Of a stretch of 32,534 nt of DNA, positions 24,935 to 32,484 are shown one piece after another (the stretch's first letter is position 1; each line of letters opens with the position of its first letter). The notes under the pieces were generated by a model. That model was given only the letters and a program-made list of their open reading frames with translations. It was not told where the DNA came from and made no database searches. Both the position numbers and the translations under genes were made by a program. The stretch spans positions 1 to 32,534 of the forward strand of contig JBGTLT010000084.1 in the NCBI GenBank assembly GCA_041743975.1. The letters are read 5' to 3'. Source of the DNA: JTS-RE37 sp041743975 (GTDB lineage Bacteria > Bacteroidota > Bacteroidia > Flavobacteriales > Flavobacteriaceae).

Positions 24935-25453
24935 ATGAAGACATCGGATCTTAAATCGGGAGATTATCATTCCTTTTATAAACCCTACATCGACGCAGTG
25001 GGAGATGAAGACCTCCTGAACCTGCTCAAAAAGCAAAAGGAAAATTTTCCTCAGTTTATAATGAGCCTCCCGGATGAAAAGTTACAGTTTGCTTACGAAG
25101 AGGGCAAATGGACCGTGCTGGAAGTACTGGTACACCTTCTTGATTCTGAACGGGTATTCCAATACAGGGCCCTCAGGTTTGCCAGGATGGACCAAACACC
25201 GTTGCCGGGCTTTGATCAGGACACGTATGTGCCTCATTCCATGGCAAACAGTCGTACAAAAGAGGATGTTATCCGTGAATACAGGGCGGTGCGGGAATCC
25301 ACAATCCTCCTCTTTGAAAGTTTACCAGAGAAGGTACTGAAGCAGGCGGGTACGGCCAGTAATTTTAAAATGAGCGTGGGGGCCCTGGGTTTCATATGCT
25401 GTGGCCATCAAAAGCATCACAGGAATATTATTAGGGAAAGGTATTTGATATAG
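24935..25453 (+). CDS. DinB family putative metal-dependent enzyme
   Basis: A 172-residue protein of the DinB/YfiT-like four-helix-bundle superfamily. Members bind a metal through three histidines and include thiol transferases; many have no known substrate. Candidate ligands here are His67 in VHLLDSERVFQYR and His158 and His162 in GHQKHHRNIIRERYL. GKWTVLEVL is the usual motif before the first histidine. The ATG at 24935 lies only five bases after the T tract of the upstream terminator, so the gene needs a promoter in or near that terminator. It converges with an acidic small-protein gene, 8 bases apart. Confidence 0.88.
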   Translation: MKTSDLKSGDYHSFYKPYIDAVGDEDLLNLLKKQKENFPQFIMSLPDEKLQFAYEEGKWTVLEVLVHLLDSERVFQYRALRFARMDQTPLPGFDQDTYVPHSMANSRTKEDVIREYRAVRESTILLFESLPEKVLKQAGTASNFKMSVGALGFICCGHQKHHRNIIRERYLI

Positions 25454-25461
25454 AGGGATGA

Positions 25462-25821
25462 TCAATCGAAGTCGGACTCATCCTCCATGTCCCCATCCAT
25501 ATTCAGTTCCAGTTCTACTTCCCCGGAATCAAAATCATCATCCTCATCCGAATCGTATGAAGTTACGGCTACTTTACCCGGCGTATCCAGTTCTTTTTCA
25601 ATGGCATCGTCGAAATTTGCGATAAAGTTGGAGAGGCTTTTGCTGATCTTAATCAGATAGAGCGTGTCAATGGTTTTAAGTTCTACCGCTTGTACAAGTT
25701 CTCCATACTGATTTTTAAAGGTGATGATGTCATCATCCCCATACCCATCCGGATAGGTTTCGATCAGTAGGTCAGCCATTTCATGACTGAGTTTTTTGTA
25801 ATCAATAATTTTTCGTAACAT
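25462..25821 (-). CDS. Small acidic protein of unknown function
   Basis: A 119-residue protein. The N-terminal 85 residues are ordered-looking (RKIIDYKKLSHEMADLLIE, then DDDIITFKNQYGELVQAVEL and TIDTLYLIKIS). The last 30 or so are a strongly acidic, probably disordered tail (YDSDEDDDFDSGEVELEL). I recall similar small flavobacterial proteins carrying the name DNA primase in databases; no primase motif is present and I do not support that name. It is probably cytoplasmic. It lies 103 bases downstream of aroB on the same strand; a shared transcript is possible. Confidence 0.78.
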   Translation of the reverse strand: MLRKIIDYKKLSHEMADLLIETYPDGYGDDDIITFKNQYGELVQAVELKTIDTLYLIKISKSLSNFIANFDDAIEKELDTPGKVAVTSYDSDEDDDFDSGEVELELNMDGDMEDESDFD

Positions 25822-25924
25822 AACAGGTTAGCTGGATTTGGTTGCTTAACAAACCTAAACTATACAATTTCCTGCTTGGTAAATGCAAAGAGTTGTCAAA
25901 CCCCTGAATTAGTATATGTAGTCC

Positions 25925-26986
25925 CTATTCCTTGTAGTATGAGAAAGCGTCCTTGAACAATTCCCCCGGCACCCGGCAATCTATGACCGGTTCTCCGATA
26001 TTTTTCAAAAGGACAAAATTGATATTACCATAGGAATTTTTCTTATCATACCGCAAAAGGTCCAGGATACCTGTTATTGATTTCTCAGAAAATTGCAGCT
26101 TTTTATAGCGTTCCATAAAGGTTGTCTTAATTTCATCCAAAGCGCTGAGGCCCAGACTGGTCACTTTATGCGACAGGAAACTTTCCAGGATCATGCCCGC
26201 CGCTATGGCTTCGCCGTGCAGAATGGCTGGGTCCTCTTCGGAGTCCAGAAAATAGGATTCAATCGCATGTCCGAGTGTATGTCCGAAGTTGAGGATTTTA
26301 CGCTGGTGTTGTTCTGTAGGGTCCTGCAGTACGACCCCATTTTTAATAACAACCGAATCATAAATAAAAGGGTCGAGGTTATCAAAAGCAGTAATTTGTT
26401 TAAGATTATTCCAGTAGGCTTCATCCTGAATCAGCCCGTGTTTGAGCATTTCGGCCAATCCGCTATATATCTGCCGCTGGTCGAGGGTCTTAAGGAAATC
26501 CGGGACCACCAATACCATCACTGGCTGATTGATAAACCCGATCTGATTTTTGAGTTTCCCCAGGTCAACCCCGGTTTTACCCCCTATGGAGGCATCCACC
26601 ATCGAGAGCAGTGTAGTGGGAACGTTGATAAAAGCAATCCCCCTTTTAAATGCTGAAGCCACAAATCCGCCCAAATCCGTAACCACGCCCCCGCCGAGGT
26701 TGATAAGGACACTGCGGCGGTCCGCGCCAAGTTCGGATAGTGTTTCCCAAACTCCAAGGCATGTGTGGAGGGTTTTATAATGTTCGCCAGGGCTTATCGT
26801 AATAATCTCTGGTGGGGTGTCTCCCGTAAGCTGCTCCATAAATTTCGGGAGGCAGTATTGTTGTGTGTTTTCATCAACCAGGATGAACAATTTGGAATAC
26901 CCCGCACCGGACAAATGCTGGTTTATAGCCTTATATGCTTTTTCGTTAAAATGTACACTATATGAGGATGTTGCAATTGACTTCAT
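25925..26986 (-). CDS. aroB: 3-dehydroquinate synthase
   Basis: A 353-residue NAD- and zinc-dependent enzyme making 3-dehydroquinate from DAHP, step two of the shikimate pathway. The NAD-binding region holds INLGGGVVTDLGGFVAS (95-111), and VPTTLLSMVDASIGGKTGVD (122-141) is the signature. Zinc ligands are Glu179 in GLAEMLKHG and the histidines of FGHTLGHAIE and LHGEAIAAGM. The ATG at 26986 gives the usual length; a longer reading to 27061 adds 25 unlike residues and overlaps the promoter region. It diverges from the proline dehydrogenase gene. No convincing -7 box was found for it. Confidence 0.96.
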   Translation of the reverse strand: MKSIATSSYSVHFNEKAYKAINQHLSGAGYSKLFILVDENTQQYCLPKFMEQLTGDTPPEIITISPGEHYKTLHTCLGVWETLSELGADRRSVLINLGGGVVTDLGGFVASAFKRGIAFINVPTTLLSMVDASIGGKTGVDLGKLKNQIGFINQPVMVLVVPDFLKTLDQRQIYSGLAEMLKHGLIQDEAYWNNLKQITAFDNLDPFIYDSVVIKNGVVLQDPTEQHQRKILNFGHTLGHAIESYFLDSEEDPAILHGEAIAAGMILESFLSHKVTSLGLSALDEIKTTFMERYKKLQFSEKSITGILDLLRYDKKNSYGNINFVLLKNIGEPVIDCRVPGELFKDAFSYYKE

Positions 26987-27080
26987 AAAGGAAACGTGTT
27001 CTTTGGCTAATATGGACATGCAAAGGGGCTTATGCACAAAATAAAGGGTATTTTTCCGCAAATGAATATAATTTCTGTGC

Positions 27081-27088
27081 TATTTTTG
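27081..27088 (+). promoter_or_regulatory. -7 box of the proline dehydrogenase promoter
   Basis: TATTTTTG followed by GC matches TAnnTTTG exactly. A start near 27095 would leave a leader of about 16 bases before the ATG at 27111. No TTG is present at the usual spacing. Confidence 0.55.
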
Positions 27089-27110
27089 GCACGTTAGGAA
27101 AATTGCAATA

Positions 27111-28277
27111 ATGGACCATATTTTTGAGGATACGGCAACAGCCTTTGCCGTAAAATCGGATTCTGAGCTCGAACGGGCATATTTTTTATTTAAGCTGATC
27201 GCGAATGAACCTTTGGTAAAAATAGGGACAGCCGTGACCAATTTTGCGATCAAAGCCCATTTGCCTGTGGAAGGCCTGATTCGTGCCACGGTCTTCGACC
27301 ATTTTTGCGGAGGGGTCAATGAGGAGGACTGCATGCCTGTTGTAGATAAATTATGGGAAAGTGGCGTATACTCTGTCCTCGATTATTCCGTGGAAGGGAA
27401 AGATTCGGAGGACCCCCTGGACGATGCCCTGGCGAAAAACCTCCATATCCTCGATTTTGTAAAAGAAAAGAAGGCAATGCCCTTTGCGGTTTTCAAACCG
27501 ACCGGGTATGGAAGGATGGCCCTTTTCCAAAAGATAGGAGAAGGAAAAAAACTATCGGAAAGCGAACAGGCGGAATGGAACAGGGTTGTAGGGCGCTTTG
27601 ACGCTACCTGTAAAAAAGCCTTTGATCTGGACGTTTCCCTGTTAATCGATGCCGAGGAAAGCTGGCTACAGGATGCGGCAGACCAGCTTGTGGACGAGAT
27701 GATGCGGAAATACAATAAAAAGAAGGCTATTGTTTTTAATACGCTGCAGATGTATCGCTGGGACAGGATGCATTACCTGGAAACGTTAAACCGGCTTGCT
27801 GCTAAGGAGGATTTTAAGATAGGCATCAAATTGGTCAGGGGTGCCTATATGGAAAAAGAGAATGAAAGGGCATCCGAAATGGACTATCCTACCCCAATTT
27901 GCCCACATAAGAAGGCGACAGACGATAACTTCGATGCAGCTGTGGCATATATTTTGGACCACCTGGATACCATTTCGCTTTTTTCAGGCACCCATAATGA
28001 AGCCAGTTGTTATAAACTGATGAATCTGATGGCCAATAAGGGAATTGCCAATAATGATCAGCGAATAGGTTTTGGGCAGTTGTATGGGATGAGTGACCAT
28101 ATTTCCTTTAACCTTGCAGCCAAAGGTTACAATGTAGCGAAATATATGCCTTTCGGTCCGGTACGGGATGTAATGCCTTACCTGATCAGGCGGGCTGAAG
28201 AGAATACCTCCGTGGCAGGGCAAACGAACCGGGAGCTGGAACTGTTGAAGAAGGAACGAAAAAGGCGCCGTATATAG
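27111..28277 (+). CDS. Proline dehydrogenase
   Basis: A 388-residue FAD-dependent proline dehydrogenase with the TIM-barrel fold of the PutA PRODH domain; it oxidises proline to pyrroline-5-carboxylate and passes electrons to the quinone pool. Motifs: GIKLVRGAYMEKEN, SGTHNEASCYKL, IGFGQLYGMSDHIS and the C-terminal substrate-binding helix YLIRRAEENTSVAGQ with its paired arginines. This is a stand-alone form; the P5C dehydrogenase partner is not in the window. The N-terminus has AVKSDSELERAYFLFKLI as in other Bacteroidota members. It is divergent from aroB and followed 92 bases later by an SDR gene. Confidence 0.95.
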   Translation: MDHIFEDTATAFAVKSDSELERAYFLFKLIANEPLVKIGTAVTNFAIKAHLPVEGLIRATVFDHFCGGVNEEDCMPVVDKLWESGVYSVLDYSVEGKDSEDPLDDALAKNLHILDFVKEKKAMPFAVFKPTGYGRMALFQKIGEGKKLSESEQAEWNRVVGRFDATCKKAFDLDVSLLIDAEESWLQDAADQLVDEMMRKYNKKKAIVFNTLQMYRWDRMHYLETLNRLAAKEDFKIGIKLVRGAYMEKENERASEMDYPTPICPHKKATDDNFDAAVAYILDHLDTISLFSGTHNEASCYKLMNLMANKGIANNDQRIGFGQLYGMSDHISFNLAAKGYNVAKYMPFGPVRDVMPYLIRRAEENTSVAGQTNRELELLKKERKRRRI

Positions 28278-28369
28278 TTGACTACCCTGGTGTTGCTTCA
28301 CGATACTGCAAAAAATAGTTTACTACATAGAACCCCTGTTTTTGAAATGTAATCCTGGTATGCAACCTT

Positions 28370-29122
28370 ATGGAACAGCAACAAAAAATAGCATTGGTAA
28401 CCGGAGCTGGCTCCGGAATCGGACGGGCCGTGGCGATAGCCCTGTGTAAAGACGGGTGGGTGGTAGTGCTTTCAGGAAGGCGTGAAAAGCCCTTGCAGGA
28501 AACTGCCTCCGTTTGTAACAGGTCACAATCCCTGGTAGTGCCTGCAGACATTAGCGATCCGGATAGCGTACAGCAATTGTTTGACCTATTAATGAAATCT
28601 TTTGGGCGGCTCGACCTCCTTTTCAACAACGCAGGGATCAGTTCCCTGTCTAAACCCTTTGAATCCCTTACCCCGCAGGAATGGCAACAGGTGATTGATA
28701 CCAACCTTACGGGTAGCTTTTTATGCGCACAACATGCATTCAGGATCATGAAAGGTCAGCAACCCCGAGGTGGCCGGATTATCAATAACGGCTCAATTTC
28801 CGCTCATGTCCCCAGGCCGTCTTCGGCACCCTATACTGCCAGCAAACATGCTATAACAGGATTGACCAGGTCCATTTCCCTGGATGGAAGGGAATTTGAT
28901 ATAGCCTGCAGGCAGATCGATATTGGTAATGCCAACAGTGAAATGGCTGAGAAAATGCAGGCAGGTATCGTCCAGCCGGATGGCTCCATCCGGGTGGAGC
29001 CTGTAATGGATGTAGCTGATGTAGGCCGGGCAGTAGTTTTCATGGCCGGGTTACCCCTGCATACCAATGTCCCGTTCCTGACTATCATGGCCAATGGAAT
29101 GCCCTATATGGGCAGGGGATGA
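28370..29122 (+). CDS. SDR family oxidoreductase
   Basis: A 250-residue classical short-chain dehydrogenase/reductase. The cofactor motif TGAGSGIG is at 11-18, NNAG at 86-89, and the catalytic set is Ser142, Tyr155 and Lys159 (in SSAPYTASKHA). SGRREK after the second strand, with basic residues, favours NADP(H). The C-terminus, from MADVADVGR-like sequence to ANGMPYMG, is family-typical. Substrate is unknown. It follows the proline dehydrogenase gene on the same strand with 92 bases between and no terminator seen, so co-transcription is possible but not shown. Confidence 0.9.
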   Translation: MEQQQKIALVTGAGSGIGRAVAIALCKDGWVVVLSGRREKPLQETASVCNRSQSLVVPADISDPDSVQQLFDLLMKSFGRLDLLFNNAGISSLSKPFESLTPQEWQQVIDTNLTGSFLCAQHAFRIMKGQQPRGGRIINNGSISAHVPRPSSAPYTASKHAITGLTRSISLDGREFDIACRQIDIGNANSEMAEKMQAGIVQPDGSIRVEPVMDVADVGRAVVFMAGLPLHTNVPFLTIMANGMPYMGRG

Positions 29123-29157
29123 CACCCGGTTGATATGGGAATTGTTCCCTGGGGTTG

Positions 29158-29697
29158 TTACCGGTACTTTGGCAGGTCGTAGGTCAGAAATTGCAACCCA
29201 TGATCATAAAGTTGCCGTTCGCGGAGGTGGAGGGTATATTGGGTGATTGATGCGCCAAAAAGCCTTACTCCGGCACCCAGGATAATGGGGTTCAGTTTTA
29301 TTTTCAGGACATCTATAAGGCCGTTGTCCAGCAGCCATCCTGCGAAAATACCGCCCCCGCAAAGGTAAATATCCGAACCATTACCCCTTTTTAAAGTATC
29401 TATTTTCTCTAAGGTGGGTTGCGCAAGCTGCACCTTTTTATGCCTGTTCTCCAATTGTAGGGAGTGGGTAAATATATAGTGATCCATGTGCGGGTAGGCC
29501 GGTTGTCCCGGCTTCAACCCATAGTCGTAGCCAAATTCATAGGTTTTCCGTCCCATGATGACAGTATCAAACTCTTGCAGGTCCTGTAGGTATTGGTCCA
29601 CACCACTGCCTTCCGTTTTGAAAAGGCTTATGTCATTGGCAGGTCCACTGATGTATCCATCCAGGGAAGCAGCAACATAATACATTATTTTTCGCAT
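29158..29697 (-). CDS. Dihydrofolate reductase-like (RibD C-terminal domain) protein
   Basis: A 179-residue protein of the RibD C-terminal / DHFR-like superfamily. The start MRKIMYYVAASLDGYISGP is the classical beginning of this group and fixes initiation at 29697; a longer reading to 29757 overlaps the upstream gene and is rejected. VIMGRKTYEFGY (near 50-61) and IYLCGGGIFAGWLLD (near 111-125) form the NADPH-binding region, and LNPIILGAGVRLF is also typical. The substrate is unknown; true folate reduction is not implied. It starts 20 bases after the DUF4258-like gene and is the last gene of the alanine dehydrogenase group. Confidence 0.9.
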   Translation of the reverse strand: MRKIMYYVAASLDGYISGPANDISLFKTEGSGVDQYLQDLQEFDTVIMGRKTYEFGYDYGLKPGQPAYPHMDHYIFTHSLQLENRHKKVQLAQPTLEKIDTLKRGNGSDIYLCGGGIFAGWLLDNGLIDVLKIKLNPIILGAGVRLFGASITQYTLHLRERQLYDHGLQFLTYDLPKYR

Positions 29698-29717
29698 AAT
29701 CAGATTCAGATTTGATC

Positions 29718-30098
29718 TCAGAGTTCCAGCTGTTCTGCAATCAGGGTGGAATCGCAACTGCTCACGAGGAGCATCGCTTCACGTTCTTTAATGGTAGCTG
29801 CAATCCGGTAGGTTTTGCAAGGTGTGGTATGCGTTTCGCTGTGTTTAAAATCGATATCCCCTTCCCGCAGGAAATAGGCTATGTCCGATGAATCCAGTTG
29901 TTTTGCAGCCATTGTTTCCGCCAATGCATGCGAATAGGAAATGTGCTTGGTACGAAGCTCCTTCAGGACGCGGCAATTGGGGAAATAGCAGAATTCCGTC
30001 CCGGTACCCTCTGTTTTGTTTTTAAAGAAGATAGCAAGGAAAATAAGGCCAACCGAAAGTCCGGCCATGTAATATCCCAGGCGTTTTATAAAAGGCAT
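29718..30098 (-). CDS. Small membrane-anchored protein, DUF4258-like
   Basis: A 126-residue protein with a single N-terminal hydrophobic segment (YYMAGLSVGLIFLAIFF, about 9-25), probably a membrane anchor. The remaining domain includes FPNCRVLKELRTK, DSSDIAYFLREGDIDF and CKTYRIAATIKEREAMLLV, which resembles DUF4258-containing flavobacterial proteins. The ligand or role is unknown. Its ATG lies one base after the alanine dehydrogenase stop, so it is translationally coupled to that gene. I recall this neighbour pairing in related genomes, which suggests a linked but undefined function. Confidence 0.8.
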   Translation of the reverse strand: MPFIKRLGYYMAGLSVGLIFLAIFFKNKTEGTGTEFCYFPNCRVLKELRTKHISYSHALAETMAAKQLDSSDIAYFLREGDIDFKHSETHTTPCKTYRIAATIKEREAMLLVSSCDSTLIAEQLEL

Positions 30099-30099
30099 G

Positions 30100-31299
30100 T
30101 TAAAAAATAAGAAAGTTTATATCACTGGATTTCAGATTGAACCATTCACCCACCATCCGGTTGGTAAGGATTCCATGGTACATATAAAGTCCGTTCCGCA
30201 AGCCCTTATCAAATCGAAGGGAATTCTCCAGTCCGCCTTCTTCTCCAATTTTGAGGAGGTAAGGGGTGAAGATATTGCTGATGGAAACAGAAGAGGTTTT
30301 AGGGTAGCGGGCAGGCATATTGGGCACCCCATAATGGATAACCCCACATTTTATACGTGTAGGCTTGTCGTGGGTTGTCACCTCACTGGTCTCAAAGCAA
30401 CCGCCTGTATCTATACTTACGTCGATAATCACTGCCCCTGGTTTCATCTGTTCTACCATGGTCTGGGTCACCACAACCGGAGCCCGGTCCGCCCCGCGCA
30501 AAGCGCCAATAGCGACATCACAGCGCCTGAGTGCTTTCAACAAATTTTTCGGCTGGAGTGTGGAGGTGTATACAGTCTGGTTGATGCTGGTCTGTATATT
30601 CCGCAATTTGCTCAGGGAATTATCGAATACTTTGATATTGGCTCCCAGCCCGATTGCAGAGCGGGCCGCAAATTCCCCGACAGTACCGGCACCGATGATG
30701 ACCACCTCCACGGGTGGGACACCGCTGATATTCCCGAACATAAGCCCCTTACCCTGATTGGTTGCGGCCATAATCTCGGCTGCGATCAGGACGGAGGATA
30801 TCCCTGCAATTTCACTCAGGGAACGTACCGCAGGGTATTTCCCATCCTCATCGCGGATATATTCAAAGGCAATGGCCGTAATCCGTTTACGGGCCAGTTC
30901 CTCAAAATATTCTTTAGACTGGGTTTTTATCTGCAGGGCGGAAATAATGGATGCCTGGGGATTGAGCATCTGGATTTCCGAAAGGGTAGGGGGTTCCACT
31001 TTGAGTACAAGGGGGCAGGAAAATATTTTTTTGGTATCCCGGGATATGGTGGCCCCGGCTTCGGCATAGTCCACATCAGAAAAGTTGGCGCCTTCGCCGG
31101 CTCCGGATTCAATCAGGATGCTATGGCCGTTGGCAGTAATTGCATTAACCGCATCCGGGGTAAGGCAAATCCTTTTTTCCTGGAATTGGTTTTCTTTTGG
31201 GATTCCGATGGAGAGTTCTCCTTTGTGTTTTAGGATTTCCAGCGTTTCTTCCTGGGGGAGCAATTGTTGTTTGCTGAATGGTGAAGAGGGTTGGTCCAT
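30100..31299 (-). CDS. Alanine dehydrogenase
   Basis: A 399-residue NAD-dependent dehydrogenase of the alanine dehydrogenase / pyridine nucleotide transhydrogenase family, interconverting alanine with pyruvate and ammonium. The N-terminal domain has SIGIPKENQFQEKRICLTP and VLKVEPPT. The Rossmann motif is IIGAGTVGEFAARSAIGLGA, and MKPGAVIIDVSIDTGGCFET and VPNMPARYPKTSS are family signatures. The 25-residue N-terminal extension is usual in Bacteroidota. An antisense frame of similar length exists but is a shadow. An exact -7 box lies 35 bases upstream. Two further genes follow with spacings of 1 and 20 bases, making an operon of three. Confidence 0.94.
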   Translation of the reverse strand: MDQPSSPFSKQQLLPQEETLEILKHKGELSIGIPKENQFQEKRICLTPDAVNAITANGHSILIESGAGEGANFSDVDYAEAGATISRDTKKIFSCPLVLKVEPPTLSEIQMLNPQASIISALQIKTQSKEYFEELARKRITAIAFEYIRDEDGKYPAVRSLSEIAGISSVLIAAEIMAATNQGKGLMFGNISGVPPVEVVIIGAGTVGEFAARSAIGLGANIKVFDNSLSKLRNIQTSINQTVYTSTLQPKNLLKALRRCDVAIGALRGADRAPVVVTQTMVEQMKPGAVIIDVSIDTGGCFETSEVTTHDKPTRIKCGVIHYGVPNMPARYPKTSSVSISNIFTPYLLKIGEEGGLENSLRFDKGLRNGLYMYHGILTNRMVGEWFNLKSSDINFLIF

Positions 31300-31334
31300 A
31301 GGCTATACTAGTAATGCCTGAATGCCAGGTTGAT

Positions 31335-31342
31335 CAAAATTA
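31335..31342 (-). promoter_or_regulatory. -7 box of the alanine dehydrogenase operon
   Basis: The minus strand reads TAATTTTG, an exact TAnnTTTG match, 35 bases before the ATG at 31299. No TTG at the expected spacing was found. Confidence 0.5.
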
Positions 31343-31449
31343 CAACATTTTAGTGAAACCCCGTTTACTGCTGGAAGGCCTTATACATGTCAGATTGGAA
31401 AATTCCCATCGACTGGTGGGGTTTGTTTATCAGGCAGTATCGCTACAAC

Positions 31450-31489
31450 AAAAACAGAAGCCCGCCGGAAGAGGCAGGCTTCTGTTTTT
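31450..31489 (-). terminator. Strong intrinsic terminator after the membrane protein gene
   Basis: A perfect 13-bp stem (AAAAACAGAAGCC at 31450-31462 with GGCTTCTGTTTTT at 31477-31489), extended inside by GCC/GGC, ends in T on either strand. It lies 32 bases after the stop of the minus-strand gene at 31522; no plus-strand gene leads into it. Confidence 0.92.
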
Positions 31490-31521
31490 ATAGGTATACA
31501 GTTTCCCGGGTACCCCTGAGG

Positions 31522-32043
31522 TTAGAACATGCTTTTTAGGGAGAGTTGCATTTTTTTCAGCAGTTGGCTAAGTGCCCGATTGGGTGTTTCTTCGGAAAGG
31601 TCCTGTTCAATGGATTGGGTGAGGTCTACTTTGATGCCATGTTTTTCCAGGGAATCCCGTTCCTTGTCCTTATAGTATTTCAATTCGGCATCCATGGCTT
31701 CCAAATCTATTCCATGGACGTGTTTGTCATACAATTTTACCCTGATAAAATAAACAAATGGGATCACGACCATACAGACCGGTAAGATCCATAAAATATT
31801 TTCAGTATCTATAACGTCATCTTCGGAATAGACAACTTCGAAAAGTTGAAAGGCATACATACATAATGGTATCATTAATATGTGATACCACCAGTGTTTG
31901 CAGGTAAAGAACCAGATTATCAATAAATATAGGGGAATTATTTTACCTAATAGGAACCATATATAGGTACTTACGTCCGCAAACCCATTGCTACCGATTT
32001 CAAATCCAAATAAATGAATTGTATGCTCTGGATCTGTTGGCAC
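31522..32043 (-). CDS. Membrane protein of unknown function; start unresolved
   Basis: The only standard start codon is a GTG at 32043, giving 173 residues with three hydrophobic segments (about 26-46, 48-66 and 83-101). After these comes a charged, coiled-coil-like C-terminal region (HGIDLEAMDAELKYYKDKERD). However, the frame stays open upstream to 32172 and encodes a convincing basic N-terminus and another membrane segment, so the real protein is probably about 216 residues. The start codon of that longer form is missing or non-standard. I do not recognise a function; the pattern FTCKHWWYH and SEDDVIDTENILWI looks family-like for flavobacteria. A strong terminator follows. Confidence 0.75.
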   Translation of the reverse strand: MPTDPEHTIHLFGFEIGSNGFADVSTYIWFLLGKIIPLYLLIIWFFTCKHWWYHILMIPLCMYAFQLFEVVYSEDDVIDTENILWILPVCMVVIPFVYFIRVKLYDKHVHGIDLEAMDAELKYYKDKERDSLEKHGIKVDLTQSIEQDLSEETPNRALSQLLKKMQLSLKSMF

Positions 32044-32172
32044 ATACTCATGGATTTTAAAAATAAAAGGAGAAATAATAATTAGTAAAATGGCAAATGA
32101 TTCTATAAAAAATCTCTTTCTAGCTTTCTTGCCATTGTCATGAAGGCTGTTCTTTTCTGTAGATTTGGGACT
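32044..32172 (-). other. Upstream in-frame extension without a start codon
   Basis: Reading on the minus strand from 32172, directly after an in-frame TAG, gives SPKSTEKNSLHDNGKKARKR and then the hydrophobic ESFAILLIIISPFIFKIHEY, running without a break into the GTG at 32043. The positive-then-hydrophobic layout and codon pattern look like a genuine protein N-terminus, but the 43 codons contain no ATG, GTG or TTG. A lost start codon, a frameshift or a rare start codon would all fit. Confidence 0.6.
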
Positions 32173-32189
32173 CTATAATGAACAAACGC

Positions 32190-32217
32190 AAAAAAGGGCA
32201 ATTTATTGATTGCCCTT
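32190..32217 (-). terminator. Intrinsic terminator after the repeat-peptide lipoprotein gene
   Basis: On the minus strand AAGGGCAAT and ATTGCCCTT form a perfect 9-bp stem with loop CAATAA, followed by a T run (complement of A at 32190-32195). It lies 37 bases after the stop of the 62-residue lipoprotein gene and just upstream of the membrane protein frame. Confidence 0.88.
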
Positions 32218-32253
32218 AATTTTTATTCTAACCGATAATTAAACTCATCTAAT

Positions 32254-32442
32254 TTAATTTCCGTCGGTACCTTTTGTGATTTTAGTTTTATCAACGCCAT
32301 CAGTACCTTTTGTAATTTTCGTCTTATCAACACCATGCTCATAAAGCTGTTGATCTTCTGCTGAACTATTGGGAGTGCAAGCCGCTGCCATTAGGATTAA
32401 ACATGTACTAATGCCAACTAATAGTTTCTTAGTGTTCTTCAT
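32254..32442 (-). CDS. Small lipoprotein with a perfect 12-residue tandem repeat
   Basis: A 62-residue predicted lipoprotein. The basic start MKNTKK and the hydrophobic LLVGISTCLILMAA lead to a lipobox-like AAAC (Cys22). The mature peptide begins TPNSSAEDQQLYEH and then carries GVDKTKITKGTD twice in tandem (residues 37-48 and 49-60), ending GN. The mature form would be only about 41 residues, exported and lipid-anchored or processed further. It has its own -7 box and its own terminator, so it is a single-gene transcript. I do not know its function; small repeat-bearing exported peptides exist in other flavobacteria, in my recollection, without known role. Confidence 0.8.
   Translation of the reverse strand: MKNTKKLLVGISTCLILMAAACTPNSSAEDQQLYEHGVDKTKITKGTDGVDKTKITKGTDGN
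32263..32334 (-). repeat. Two 36-base tandem units coding GVDKTKITKGTD
   Basis: Unit one is 32334-32299 and unit two 32298-32263 on the minus strand. They encode identical peptides but differ at six bases: GGT/GGC, AAG/AAA, ACG/ACT, ATT/ATC, ACT/ACC and GAT/GAC, all third-codon positions and all synonymous. Confidence 0.95.
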
Positions 32443-32476
32443 AATTTTTAGTTTAAGATTGGTTTCATTCTCGTTA

Positions 32477-32484
32477 CAAATGTA
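32477..32484 (-). promoter_or_regulatory. -7 box of the repeat-peptide lipoprotein gene
   Basis: The minus strand reads TACATTTG, an exact TAnnTTTG, 34 bases before the ATG. A TTG lies 13 bases upstream, closer than usual. A 12-bp palindrome, ACAAATATTTGT (32497-32508), covers that TTG. Confidence 0.55.

Noticed and set aside
26093..26656. A 187-codon open frame on the plus strand
   Set aside because: Antisense to aroB, which carries complete motifs.
30097..31233. A 378-codon open frame on the plus strand
   Set aside because: It is exactly antisense to alanine dehydrogenase, whose motifs are clear. The plus-strand product has no recognisable family and reads as a shadow of the codon pattern.
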